DNA of 64,000 nucleotides from a bacterium (GTDB taxonomy: Bacteria; Electryoneota; Electryoneia; Electryoneales; Electryoneaceae). The notes below the pieces were generated by a model that did not search any database, had not been told where the DNA came from, and was given only the letters and a program-made list of their open reading frames with translations. Position numbers and translations under genes: made by a program. The stretch covers positions 1 through 64,000 of the forward strand of contig JANQEY010000094.1 of NCBI GenBank assembly GCA_028278125.1, given 5' to 3'. Shown here piece after piece: positions 9,628-18,722 of this stretch (within the stretch, counting starts at the first letter, position 1; every line of letters starts with the position of its first letter).

Positions 9628-11036
9628 TGAAAATTCTTGTCGTAGATGATGACAGTGTCAGCCGACAGGCAGTATCGAAATTTCTTTCCCTCGCCCTGGG
9701 ACACGAGATAACCGAGTGTGAATCAGGTGAAGAAGCTATAGACCTTTTTAAAGAAAATTCATTCTCCGTTGTTATTTCGGATATTCGAATGCCAGGGATG
9801 AACGGCATCGAACTTCTCCGAGCCCTGAAAAAACTTCCCGGATCTGAGAATACTACCATTGTTATGATGACTGGGTTTGCTGATACCGATACAGCTATTG
9901 AAGCGTTACGAGAAGGAGCAAGAGATTACTTGAGGAAACCTGTCGAGGCAGCAACTTTATCATCGCTGCTAACAAGGATTGAGTCGGAAAATATTGAAAC
10001 ATCTAAACCCACCGATGCTGCCGACAAAGCTACTGAAGTTCAGAATGACGGTATCGTTATCAATATCCCGGATTATGGTCATATTGGTGTCTTTTCCGAA
10101 AAAATGAAAACTATCCTGGCAACACTTTATAAATTTCATGATGATCCCGGTATACCTGTAATGATTGAGGGTGAAACCGGCACAGGCAAAGAAGGCCTGG
10201 CAAGGCTGGTTCATCATGGCCACGGAAATAATCCAGCTCCTTTTATTCCTGTGAATTGCTCTGCTATCGCCCCCGGTTTGTTTGAAAGCGAATTGTTCGG
10301 TTATGAAGAGGGAGCGTTTACAGGTGCGGCTAAATCCGGTAAAGCGGGGAAACTGGAACTGGCACAGGAAGGGACAATATTCCTTGATGAAATTGGGGAC
10401 TTACCCGATGCTTTACAACCAAAACTTCTCAGGGTATTGCAGGAAAACGAAATATTTCGAGTCGGTGGGGAGAAGCAAATTCCCCTTAAAGTAAGAATCG
10501 TAGCTGCTACCAATAAGGACCTTGAAAAGGAAGTTGAAGCCGGTCGGTTCAGGCAAGACCTGTTTTTCAGGCTTAACACTGGGATAATAAAACTGCCCAA
10601 TCTAAGTGAGATAAAAGATTCAATCCTTCCGCTGGCTTACCTTTTCCTGACAAAATTCGCTCGAGAAAAACAACGACGTTTTAAATATATTGAAAATGAT
10701 ACGTACGAAATCCTGAAAAATTATCATTGGCCCGGCAATGTCCGTGAATTACAGAATTCTATTGAAAGGGTCGTACTGCTTAATGATGAAGAGAGTGTAA
10801 AACCTGAACATGTTCAATTCCTGAGGAGCGAAGATTCCACCATCAGCCAGCCAGGTGTTACACCAATATCTATTGACAAATTAAAACTTCCTGATAACCA
10901 TCTCGACTATGAAATGCTCAACAAGGAAATTATCCGTCTTGTTCTTAAAAAATTTGATGGAAATAAATCAGAGGCTGCACGCTACCTTGGCATTTCACGC
11001 GGTTCTCTCAGACGTAAGATCGACAAACTTCAGTAA
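9627..11036 (+). CDS. NtrC-family sigma-54-dependent response regulator
   Basis: 469 aa from ATG 9627 (the preceding in-frame TTG at 9624 is disfavoured). Receiver: D7/D8, phosphoacceptor D52 in ISDIRMP, T82, K104. The AAA+ domain has Walker A GETGTGKE at 182-189, the sigma-54 contact loop GAFTGA at 229-234 and Walker B GTIFLDEIGD at 249-258. The C-terminus is a Fis-type helix-turn-helix (NKSEAARYLGISRGSL). All parts needed for a phosphorylation-controlled enhancer-binding protein are present. It overlaps the kinase gene by one base. Immediately downstream lie three palindromes and a -24/-12 promoter in front of the porin gene, its likely target. Confidence 0.96.
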   Translation: MKILVVDDDSVSRQAVSKFLSLALGHEITECESGEEAIDLFKENSFSVVISDIRMPGMNGIELLRALKKLPGSENTTIVMMTGFADTDTAIEALREGARDYLRKPVEAATLSSLLTRIESENIETSKPTDAADKATEVQNDGIVINIPDYGHIGVFSEKMKTILATLYKFHDDPGIPVMIEGETGTGKEGLARLVHHGHGNNPAPFIPVNCSAIAPGLFESELFGYEEGAFTGAAKSGKAGKLELAQEGTIFLDEIGDLPDALQPKLLRVLQENEIFRVGGEKQIPLKVRIVAATNKDLEKEVEAGRFRQDLFFRLNTGIIKLPNLSEIKDSILPLAYLFLTKFAREKQRRFKYIENDTYEILKNYHWPGNVRELQNSIERVVLLNDEESVKPEHVQFLRSEDSTISQPGVTPISIDKLKLPDNHLDYEMLNKEIIRLVLKKFDGNKSEAARYLGISRGSLRRKIDKLQ

Positions 11037-11048
11037 TTACAAAGATCT

Positions 11049-11094
11049 GGCTCAATTGACACTACTGGCTTGTTCAAGCCGGCTCACTTGAGCC
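11049..11094 (+). promoter_or_regulatory. Tandem palindromes, candidate enhancer sites for the NtrC-type activator
   Basis: Three related 14-bp sites lie in the first 60 bp after the activator gene: GGCTCAATTGACAC (11049-11062, one good half), GGCTTGTTCAAGCC (11067-11080, perfect) and GGCTCACTTGAGCC (11081-11094, perfect). Shared form: GGCTYR, two bases, YRAGCC. They sit 88-133 bp upstream of the -24/-12 element, a normal distance for activator binding with DNA looping. Assignment to this activator is inference from position. Confidence 0.7.
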
Positions 11095-11181
11095 AAGTGT
11101 TCTAATTTAGCCGATTTCAACTTCTTAGATCTGCCTTTCTTAGCTGTTATTAAACAAGTACTAAGGATTCTATCTCGGTTT

Positions 11182-11197
11182 TGGCATACCACTTGCC
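11182..11197 (+). promoter_or_regulatory. Sigma-54 (-24/-12) promoter of the porin gene
   Basis: TGGCATACCACTTGCC matches the sigma-54 consensus TGGCAC-N5-TTGC with exact spacing between the GG and GC elements. Transcription would start near 11208, giving a leader of about 95 nt before the porin ATG. The element is flanked by an inverted pair, TATCTCG (11171-11177) and CGAGATA (11212-11218). A further palindrome, CCGGTTCAAACCGG (11226-11239), lies in the leader. Confidence 0.8.
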
Positions 11198-11301
11198 AAT
11201 TATTCCGGAAACGAGATAAATCCGTCCGGTTCAAACCGGCAAACTTGTGAAGATTAAACCAAAGAGAAAAAAGCAGTGCTTGAACTAAGAAAGGAAAAAA
11301 G

Positions 11302-12597
11302 ATGAAGATCAATTTTGGTCAAAGTGCACTCAATCTTAAAGGTGTATTGGTATTTGCGATGGTTATTTTCATTTTAACCGCAGGAAATGCCTTGGCTATG
11401 GAAGGCATCCACACTGGTGGTTTTGTAACACATACCTACATTGGAACTACAGAAAACACTTACGCAGTTGCAAATTCTGAAGATGGTTCACCAGAATTTT
11501 TTGAAGGCGCGGTTTTCTTTATTACTAATCCGGTAGATAAACTACGCATCGGTATCCAATTGTTCGGTAGTGACTATGGTAAAGACAGGAACGGGATTGT
11601 AAACGTTGACTGGGCTTATGGTGATTACCGTTTTAAAGATTACCTGGGTGTCAGAATTGGAAAGATTAAAACCCCGATAGGTCTTTATAACCAGTACCGC
11701 GATATCGATATGGTACGTACAAGTGTTATGCTGCCCCTGAGTATGTACGATGAGTCTGGGCGTGACTTTAACACAGCCTTTGAGGGTGGAAGCCTTTATG
11801 GAACAGTTGAAACGGGTGGCGCTGGAGACCTGGAATATGAAGGTTACTATGGCGTTTCAAGTGTCCCGGATCCCAACAGCGGTTTCTGGAGAATGGTCAA
11901 CACGTGGGTTGCGTCTGGTGTGGCACACGGTGTTCAGGCAGGTCTGGAAGCTGCTGGAATGACTGAAGTGGAAACTAAAGGTTCTTATAATGATCCATTC
12001 GTCAGGTGGAACTATCAATACGGCGGGAACCTCATCTGGAACACACCGCTGGAAGGTTTTAAAGTCGGTGGTACGTATGGATATGCGGACATCACTCTTG
12101 GCACTGATGTAACAGTAAATTATACTGCCACCATACCAGGTGTCCCAATGCCAACTACAGGCACAGAGGAAGTTGCCTATTCACTGGATGTTTTCCGTAC
12201 TACTTCAGGTTTCTTCGGCCAATATACCTGGAACAGGCTGAAGGTTGCAGGTGAATACCGTACAATAACAATGATCCAGGAAGTTGACGGTGAAGAAATA
12301 GATGAAACCGTAGCCGAATATTATTATGGTCAGGTTGATTACCAGGTCCTTGATAAACTCACCCTCGGTGTGTATTACGATGTCACCATCCCGGATGTTG
12401 ACGATGACCTCGATGATTTCCTCAACTACGAAAAAGACCTGAACTTCAGCGCACGTTATGATATCAACAGTAACTGGCTGATTAAGGGCGACCTGCATAT
12501 GGTCAACGGTTATTCATCTGAAATCGGTCTCTCTGAAGGGGATGACCCAAAAGAGAACTGGATGATTTATGCAATTCGCAACACATTCTACTTCTAA
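11302..12597 (+). CDS. Outer-membrane porin-like beta-barrel protein
   Basis: 431 aa. The signal peptide runs to about residue 32 (hydrophobic core VLVFAMVIFILTAG, cleavage after NALA). The mature chain alternates polar and hydrophobic residues with many aromatic strand ends and finishes with a terminal Phe (IRNTFYF), the outer-membrane insertion signal. GKIKTPIGLYNQYRDIDMV resembles a stretch found in porins of several Gram-negative lineages. AGGAAAAAAG precedes ATG 11302. Expected role: passive channel in the outer membrane. It is the first gene after the sigma-54 promoter and lies 15 bp upstream of the periplasmic binding-protein gene, so uptake or capture of one solute is a reasonable inference; the solute is unknown. 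Confidence 0.85.
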   Translation: MKINFGQSALNLKGVLVFAMVIFILTAGNALAMEGIHTGGFVTHTYIGTTENTYAVANSEDGSPEFFEGAVFFITNPVDKLRIGIQLFGSDYGKDRNGIVNVDWAYGDYRFKDYLGVRIGKIKTPIGLYNQYRDIDMVRTSVMLPLSMYDESGRDFNTAFEGGSLYGTVETGGAGDLEYEGYYGVSSVPDPNSGFWRMVNTWVASGVAHGVQAGLEAAGMTEVETKGSYNDPFVRWNYQYGGNLIWNTPLEGFKVGGTYGYADITLGTDVTVNYTATIPGVPMPTTGTEEVAYSLDVFRTTSGFFGQYTWNRLKVAGEYRTITMIQEVDGEEIDETVAEYYYGQVDYQVLDKLTLGVYYDVTIPDVDDDLDDFLNYEKDLNFSARYDINSNWLIKGDLHMVNGYSSEIGLSEGDDPKENWMIYAIRNTFYF

Positions 12598-12612
12598 ATC
12601 CAGAGGAGATAA

Positions 12613-13038
12613 ATGATGAGAAAAACATTCGTTATTATAGCTGTTCTCTTGAATGCTTTTATGGCACAATCAGTTATGGCAGCAGATGTAGTAGTAATTG
12701 CCAACAACAATGTACCTGAAGGCTCTTTGGACAAAGGCACCATGGAAAAAATCTTCCTGGGTAAGAAGTCGCAATGGTCTGACGGTTCCAAAGTAGTTCC
12801 GGTGATGATGAAGTCAGGTGCCGCACACGATGCATTCCTGAGCGGCGTCCTGGGAAAAACTTCCGCCCAGTTCAACAATTTCTGGAACCAGGCGATGTTT
12901 ACCGGGAAAGGTACACCCCCGAAATCGTTCACGTCTGAAGCTGACCTGGTAAGCTATGTCGCTTCGACATCCGGCGCGGTTGGTTATGTATCAAAAGGTA
13001 CCGCCACATCAGGAGTTAAAGTTTTAACAGTTAACTAA
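12613..13038 (+). CDS. Small PstS-like periplasmic substrate-binding protein
   Basis: 141 aa with a signal peptide (cleavage after SVMA, about residue 23). The mature 118 residues resemble part of a PstS/phosphate-binding fold: VVVIANNNVPEGSLDKGTM, IFLGKKSQWSDG, FWNQAMFTGKG, SGAVGYVSKG. Full PstS proteins are more than twice as long, so only about half of the usual two-lobed fold is present. GAGGAG precedes ATG 12613/12616. No ABC permease or ATPase is nearby, while a chemoreceptor follows 143 bp downstream. It may therefore present ligand to a receptor rather than feed a transporter; this is inference. Phosphate is suggested by family only. Confidence 0.8.
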   Translation: MMRKTFVIIAVLLNAFMAQSVMAADVVVIANNNVPEGSLDKGTMEKIFLGKKSQWSDGSKVVPVMMKSGAAHDAFLSGVLGKTSAQFNNFWNQAMFTGKGTPPKSFTSEADLVSYVASTSGAVGYVSKGTATSGVKVLTVN

Positions 13039-13057
13039 GCAATACCGAGTTATTAGC

Positions 13058-13114
13058 CCCGTTGGGGATTAAAACCAGGTCTTTATCTAATACATGGTGC
13101 TTAATCCCCACGGG
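13058..13114. repeat. Intergenic inverted repeat between binding-protein and chemoreceptor genes
   Basis: CCCGTTGGGGATTAA (13058-13072) pairs with TTAATCCCCACGGG (13101-13114): 14 pairs with one bulge and a 28-nt loop. It is followed by A-rich, not T-rich, sequence on the plus strand, so it is not a classical terminator. It could attenuate transcription into the chemoreceptor gene or protect the upstream mRNA. Confidence 0.6.
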
Positions 13115-13181
13115 AAAACAAAATCATAAATAAGCATATAGGTAATAATCTAAGATATAGAGCGAGTTCTGGAGTAAAGAC

Positions 13182-15545
13182 ATGAAAATTCTACATAAAA
13201 TATTGATTGTTCCCGGGATTGCGGCTATTGCATTTATAGCGATATTTATCTTCACGCTGGCCGGTGGGAACAAAAACACACAGATTCTAAAAAGAATCGA
13301 AACGGGTTATTTCCAGGCACTGGAGCTCAGCCACCAAATGGAAAAGGTAGCTGTCAGCACCAGGACCACCTTTCAAAATGCCGCGTCGTCTGCTGATATG
13401 GATATGTTAAACGAGACTGAATCACTTAGGAACGAATTCCTTACACTTTCCGGTCAATTCAGTCAAATTGAAGTAGTAAAGGCTGAAGACCGCCAAGATC
13501 TTGGTAAAATCTTTTCGAACTATTATTCACTGGCACATTCAACTACGTCCAAAATTGTCAATGCCGAGATGGACGAATTTCTTTTCGAAAACGTAAGGAA
13601 GATGAACGAAGAGTATGAAAATCTCTTTCACGTGCTCGAAGAACTTACCCATCACCAACGCCAGGGAATGGATGAAGCATTTGCCAAGGCGACCGTTGAT
13701 TTTAAACGCTCAAGCACTGTCCTCCTGATTATCGGAATTGGAAGCGTACTGTTGGCAATGGTTGCTATCGGAACCGGTTTCTGGCTGGGTAGAGACTTCA
13801 GTTTTGCAATCCGTCTGATAACAGATGGTGCACATCGGTTTGCTGAAGGTGATGTTGCTCTTGACGACATGGACATGGAGCATATTGAAAAAGTCGATAA
13901 AAGAAAAGATGAATTCGGTGAGATCAGCCACGCTTTCTTTGAGCTGATTAACAATACCAAGATCAAGATTGAAGTTGCTGAAAATATTGCCAATGGTAAT
14001 CTTGGGATTGATATCACAACAGCCTCAGATAAGGACGTCCTTGGATTCGCGATGATTAAGATGCGTGATAATCTTTCCAATTTGATTGAAGATATGGAAA
14101 CGATGTACCAGCAACAGGAAAAGGGACAGTTGGACTATATGATCGATACGTCCAAGTATGAAGGCGCATTTAAGAATGTTGCCGGATCTTATAACGCGGC
14201 TGTGAAATACCATATCGACAGTGTTATGGTTATGCTCGATCTTCTTGGTGAATACGCCCAGGGTGACCTGACAAATGAATGCCCGGATTTCCCCGGTCAG
14301 CAAATAATTGCTACTGAACGATTTAACAAATTAAGATCGAGCCTTCAAGATGTTACGGGTGAAATTAAGAACCTTGTCACAGCAGCGCTTGACGGGGACA
14401 TGAAACATCGCGCCTCAACTTCAAAATTCGAAGGTACATTTAAGGAAATAGCCTCAGGTATAAATGAAACACTGGATGCCGCACTTAAACCGATCGAAGA
14501 AGCAGCGACTGTCCTGTCATCAATGTCTGAAGGTGACATGAATGTAAGTGTACTGGGTGATTATAAGGGCGACCATGCGATTATTAAAAATTCCCTGAAC
14601 ACTACACTTCAATCTCTCAACGAGATTCTTGGACAGGTCGGAATTTCAGCCGAACAGGTACTCAGCGGATCGCAGCAGGTTGCAGATTCAAGCCAGTCCC
14701 TGTCACAGGGTGCAACCGAACAGGCATCGTCCCTCGAAGAGGTAACTTCATCTGTGCTCGAAGTTGGTAATCAGTCGAGCTTGAACGCGGAAAATGCCAA
14801 CAAGGCCAAACACCTTGCCAATGATTCATTGAAATCAACCGACCAGGGTAACGAACAGATGGGCAGGATGCTGGAAGCGATGGCTGACATTAATGAGTCA
14901 TCCTCTGAAATTTCTAAAATCATCAAGGTGATAGATGAAATTGCATTCCAGACAAACCTGTTGGCATTAAATGCCGCTGTTGAGGCAGCACGTGCAGGTG
15001 TTCACGGTAAAGGTTTTGCAGTTGTTGCTGATGAGGTCAGGAACCTGGCGCAAAGAAGTGCCCAGGCTGCAAAAGAAACCACCGAGCTGATTGAACGTTC
15101 AGGACACAAGGCTGAAAACGGCGCCTCAATTGCTGAAGAGACGGCAAATTCTCTGAAAGAAATTGGTAACAGTATTACAAAAGTAAATGACCTGGTAAAT
15201 GAAATAGCCTACGCTTCACAGGAACAGAAGCAGGGTATTGACCAGATCAGCGACGCTTTAGGCCAGATTGATGGTGTTACCCAGGCAAACACATCAAACG
15301 CGGAAGAAGGCGCCTCTGCGGCTGAAGAGCTTTCGAGCCAGGCTAATCATCTTAAGCATATGATCGAAAAGTTCAAGCTTGATGATAAGTTTGCAACAGT
15401 TCAGTCAGGCAATTTGCAGCTTCCAGCAATAGAACAAAGATCTGACCTTAGTAATTCTACCAATGGTGATGGCAAGATTGCTGATGATGTTGTTGCGCCC
15501 GATGATACAATAATTCTCGATGGTCAAGAGTTTGAAGACTTTTAA
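13182..15545 (+). CDS. Methyl-accepting chemotaxis protein with a poly-HAMP array
   Basis: 787 aa. Membrane segments lie at about 8-28 and 179-202, enclosing a helical periplasmic sensor of about 150 residues. From 203 to about 485 the cytoplasmic part carries repeated HAMP-like units, marked by recurring G-D/N/Q-L/M/V elements (AEGDV, ANGNL, EKGQL, AQGDL, LDGDM, SEGDM). The signalling hairpin tip, [19 protein letters not shown], lies near 584-603, followed by the conserved [14 protein letters not shown]. No C-terminal CheR-tethering pentapeptide is seen. GGAG precedes ATG 13182. No cheA or cheW is in the window, so it must use a kinase encoded elsewhere or serve a non-motility pathway. Position after a porin and binding protein suggests a common ligand. 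Confidence 0.93.
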   Translation: MKILHKILIVPGIAAIAFIAIFIFTLAGGNKNTQILKRIETGYFQALELSHQMEKVAVSTRTTFQNAASSADMDMLNETESLRNEFLTLSGQFSQIEVVKAEDRQDLGKIFSNYYSLAHSTTSKIVNAEMDEFLFENVRKMNEEYENLFHVLEELTHHQRQGMDEAFAKATVDFKRSSTVLLIIGIGSVLLAMVAIGTGFWLGRDFSFAIRLITDGAHRFAEGDVALDDMDMEHIEKVDKRKDEFGEISHAFFELINNTKIKIEVAENIANGNLGIDITTASDKDVLGFAMIKMRDNLSNLIEDMETMYQQQEKGQLDYMIDTSKYEGAFKNVAGSYNAAVKYHIDSVMVMLDLLGEYAQGDLTNECPDFPGQQIIATERFNKLRSSLQDVTGEIKNLVTAALDGDMKHRASTSKFEGTFKEIASGINETLDAALKPIEEAATVLSSMSEGDMNVSVLGDYKGDHAIIKNSLNTTLQSLNEILGQVGISAEQVLSGSQQVADSSQSLSQGATEQASSLEEVTSSVLEVGNQSSLNAENANKAKHLANDSLKSTDQGNEQMGRMLEAMADINESSSEISKIIKVIDEIAFQTNLLALNAAVEAARAGVHGKGFAVVADEVRNLAQRSAQAAKETTELIERSGHKAENGASIAEETANSLKEIGNSITKVNDLVNEIAYASQEQKQGIDQISDALGQIDGVTQANTSNAEEGASAAEELSSQANHLKHMIEKFKLDDKFATVQSGNLQLPAIEQRSDLSNSTNGDGKIADDVVAPDDTIILDGQEFEDF

Positions 15546-15587
15546 ACAAATTCTTGATCAGGTTAACACTATTGAAGGAGGGTACTC

Positions 15588-15980
15588 ATGTTTAAAATTG
15601 AACGTCAGTCTTATGGCTTTTTGATTACTTTTGCTGATTTTATTGAAAAGCCGGAAATGGAAAGATGGGGCGAAGAATCGAAGAAAGCCTTAAGTACACA
15701 AAGTGGTGATTTCGGAGTTGTAGTTGATATGAGAACATTAAAACCACTTTCGCCGGAAGTGCAGGAAGTAATGGTTAACGCTCAGAAACTTTACAAAGAT
15801 AAAGGAATGAAGCGTTCTGCCGTGATACTGAACAATACAGTTACAACAATGCAATTCCAGAGGCTGGCAAGAAGCAGTGGAATTTATGAATGGGAACGAT
15901 ATATCGACTTCTCAAAAAACCCAAATTGGCAGAGTATTGCTGAAGCATGGGTAGCTGAAGGTATCGATCCTGATAAATAA
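15588..15980 (+). CDS. STAS/SpoIIAA-like small protein
   Basis: 130 aa, soluble, no signal peptide. The pattern of a short strand, an acidic helix, then FGVVVDMRTLKPLSPE and KRSAVILNNTVTTMQFQRLAR resembles the SpoIIAA-like (STAS/SEC14-type) family; the match is by pattern, not certain. It lacks an obvious Asp-Ser phosphorylation motif of anti-sigma antagonists. GGAGGG stands 7 nt upstream of ATG 15588. It lies 42 bp after the chemoreceptor and probably shares its transcript. STAS-type proteins often act as binding switches for kinases or receptors, so a partnership with the receptor or with the kinases downstream is plausible. Confidence 0.6.
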   Translation: MFKIERQSYGFLITFADFIEKPEMERWGEESKKALSTQSGDFGVVVDMRTLKPLSPEVQEVMVNAQKLYKDKGMKRSAVILNNTVTTMQFQRLARSSGIYEWERYIDFSKNPNWQSIAEAWVAEGIDPDK

Positions 15981-16017
15981 TAAACATACTCCAGAACTCA
16001 ATTTTCACAATTAGGAA

Positions 16018-16074
16018 AATGCTGTGTTTTGGAGAGACCTGAACATCTAATGAGAGATGCAAAAACACAGCATT
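16018..16074. repeat. Intergenic inverted repeat upstream of the hybrid kinase gene
   Basis: AATGCTGTGTTTT (16018-16030) pairs perfectly with AAAACACAGCATT (16062-16074) across a 31-nt loop. No T-run follows. Layout resembles the repeat at 13058-13114 (13-14 bp stem, about 30-nt loop) though the sequence differs. It could mark the 3' end of the porin-to-STAS transcript or an operator. Confidence 0.6.
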
Positions 16075-16148
16075 GGAATAATAGTACAAGTTAAAATGAA
16101 ATCAATTGAACCCAGGCTCAACCTAATATTCAGACCAAGAGAATTATC

Positions 16149-18569
16149 ATGAAAAAGCTGGAAAAGATCCTAACAATAGATGACGAAAAATATATCCGCA
16201 GAAACATCAGCGATTACCTCGAAGACATTGGTTACAAAACCATTGAAGCCAAGAATGGGATCGAAGGATTAAAAATGTTTCATACTGAGAATCCCGACCT
16301 GGTTTTGTGTGACATAAAAATGCCCGGACTGAATGGGCTGGAAGTATTGGAAACAATTACCAGGGAATCGCCGGAAACCCCTGTCATAATGATATCCGGG
16401 ACAGCGGATATCAAAGCTGCTGTTCAAACAGTTCGGCTTGGTGCATGGGACTATATACTTAAGCCGATTTTAGATATGGAGACACTCGGTGAAGCAATTG
16501 AAAATATCCGGGACAGGATAAAAAGTAAAAACGAAGAGAAAGAAAATCTTGTTGATAACATCAGATCTGAATTGTCCGAAGAGTCTAAAATTCTCAAAAA
16601 CAGAGCCAGGGATTTAGAAAAAGTCATCGTTATACTCAAATCACATCTTCAAAGTGACAAAGAGGCAAGGCAAAAAATCCTCATGTTATCATCGGCTGTA
16701 GATAACGAGCCTGAGAGGATAATCCTGACTGACCTGGAAGGCAGGATTGAATACGTAAATGACAGCCTAATTGAACTGGGTAAATTTAAAGACAGAAAAG
16801 AGCTTATTGGCAATACTATATATTCATATGTGGATGACAAGACCAGCGATGACATTGGGAAGGACATATTACCCTCACTTCTCGAGGAAGGAAGCTGGCA
16901 GGGTGAAATCAATTTAGGTAGAAAAGATGGGACAAAATTCCTGGTAGAAGTAGTATGTACACTAATTCGCAATCAGTTTAACGAACCATCATACGTCAAA
17001 GCTAATTACAGAGACATCTCTGAACGTAAAAAACTGGAAGAAAACTATTTAGAGCAGGAATCGAAATACAAAGCTATTTTCGAGTCGTCAAATGACGCGA
17101 TCATCCTTACTAAAAACAACATTATAATTGACTGCAATCCAAGATCTACCGAAATATTTCAGATCAGTAGAAAAGGAATTTTAGAAACTGATATCCATGA
17201 ACTCCTAAATAGCTGCAAGTCTGATGAGTATGACACAAAAGAATTTCAAAAAGCAGTGGATAACCTGTTACAGCATGGTGATAAAAAATTATTTGAGTGG
17301 ACGTTAAAAAGATCGGATGGCAGTGATTTTATTGCTGAGATCAGCCTGGTAAAACTTGAATCATTAAGCGAAGATTTTTTCCTTGTAGTTATAAGAGATG
17401 TAAGCGAGCACCGTTCACTAGAAAAACAATTACAGCAGGCACAGAGACTTGAAGCTGTAGGCAGGCTGGCAGGAGGTGTTGCGCACGATTTTAATAACCT
17501 GATTACCGCTATAGCAGGTAATGCAGAATTAACAAAGATGAAGCTTGACAAGGAAGACCCCCTTCAAGAAAATCTCGACGAAATCCTGAATACTTCTCTC
17601 AGGGCTGCTGACCTGACGCGTCAACTACTTTTATACAGCAGAAAACAGGTACCCGAGTTCAAAATTACTAACTTGAATGTTGTTCTGAACAATATTGATC
17701 GAATGCTCCGCAGAATTATTGGGGAAGACATTTTTCTTGAAACAAAAATGTTTGAAGATCTTTGGGAGATCAAAGCCGATCCCAGCCAGCTTGAGCAGGT
17801 AATTGTAAATCTCTGCGTAAACGCCCGCGACGCCATGCCCGATGGAGGAGAACTGAATATTGAGACAGATAATGTCACGCTGGATAAAACTTACGTTTCC
17901 TCCCATCTTGATATCGAACCTGGAGATTATGTGATGATCTCAGTTACCGACTCAGGTACAGGCATTGACCAGGTTACCCAGAAGAAAATTTTTGAGCCGT
18001 TCTTTACTACAAAAGAGCTTGGAAAAGGTACAGGTTTGGGTTTGTCGAATGTCCTGAACATCGTTAAACAGGCTAAAGGATCTATCTGGGTTTACAGCGA
18101 ACCCGGAATGGGAACAACGTTCAAAATATATTATCCCAGTGTCGGAAATAAGGAAATTCTTGAGAAGAAAGAGAAACTTACTGGGAAGAACCTTAAGGGG
18201 AAAGAAACTATACTTGTTGTAGAAGATGAAGAAAGCGTTAGAAAGATTGCGGTAAAAACTCTCTCAAAATTTGGCTATTCTGTGATAGAAACTTCGAATC
18301 CCGAAGAAGCAATTGATATAATTATAAAAGAAGAGAACAAAATCGACCTGGTAATCTCTGATGTTGTCATGCCGGGCATGAGTGGCACAAAACTCGCTGA
18401 AGCTATCCGAACACATACGAAAGATGCCAAAATTCTGCTGATGTCAGGATATACGGATGATTCTCTAGTACACCATGGGGTTCTCTCCGCCAAAATCCCC
18501 TTTATACAAAAACCGTTCCGAACTGAAAAACTTGTACGGATGATCCGGGACATATTGGACGAGAAATAA
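16149..18569 (+). CDS. Hybrid histidine kinase: receiver-PAS-PAS-kinase-receiver
   Basis: 806 aa, no membrane segment. The N-terminal receiver has D55 in LCDIKMPG. Two PAS domains lie at about 175-300 and 300-420. The dimerisation domain carries H446 in GGVAHDFNNLITAI. The ATPase domain contains DSGTGI and GTGLGLSNVLNI. A C-terminal receiver has D738 in ISDVVMPGMSG. The H-box and fused C-terminal receiver resemble the large family of NtrB-like hybrid kinases. With receivers at both ends it could take phosphate in and pass it out. Its N-terminal receiver resembles that of the kinase at 7984 (both have AWDYILKPI), suggesting duplication within the island. ATG 16149 has a weak ribosome-binding site. 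Confidence 0.92.
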   Translation: MKKLEKILTIDDEKYIRRNISDYLEDIGYKTIEAKNGIEGLKMFHTENPDLVLCDIKMPGLNGLEVLETITRESPETPVIMISGTADIKAAVQTVRLGAWDYILKPILDMETLGEAIENIRDRIKSKNEEKENLVDNIRSELSEESKILKNRARDLEKVIVILKSHLQSDKEARQKILMLSSAVDNEPERIILTDLEGRIEYVNDSLIELGKFKDRKELIGNTIYSYVDDKTSDDIGKDILPSLLEEGSWQGEINLGRKDGTKFLVEVVCTLIRNQFNEPSYVKANYRDISERKKLEENYLEQESKYKAIFESSNDAIILTKNNIIIDCNPRSTEIFQISRKGILETDIHELLNSCKSDEYDTKEFQKAVDNLLQHGDKKLFEWTLKRSDGSDFIAEISLVKLESLSEDFFLVVIRDVSEHRSLEKQLQQAQRLEAVGRLAGGVAHDFNNLITAIAGNAELTKMKLDKEDPLQENLDEILNTSLRAADLTRQLLLYSRKQVPEFKITNLNVVLNNIDRMLRRIIGEDIFLETKMFEDLWEIKADPSQLEQVIVNLCVNARDAMPDGGELNIETDNVTLDKTYVSSHLDIEPGDYVMISVTDSGTGIDQVTQKKIFEPFFTTKELGKGTGLGLSNVLNIVKQAKGSIWVYSEPGMGTTFKIYYPSVGNKEILEKKEKLTGKNLKGKETILVVEDEESVRKIAVKTLSKFGYSVIETSNPEEAIDIIIKEENKIDLVISDVVMPGMSGTKLAEAIRTHTKDAKILLMSGYTDDSLVHHGVLSAKIPFIQKPFRTEKLVRMIRDILDEK

Positions 18570-18722
18570 ATATTGGATCACCAAAAAATCATTGAGTAAA
18601 ACTGGATTCATATACTGGATATGCTCCTCTGATTAGTGTTTGAAAAAACAATATGATATTGGATGAGAAGCAATATTTAGTGATATTAAAGGGTTGTATC
18701 TATTTTCAAAGGTGGTGTTCTT

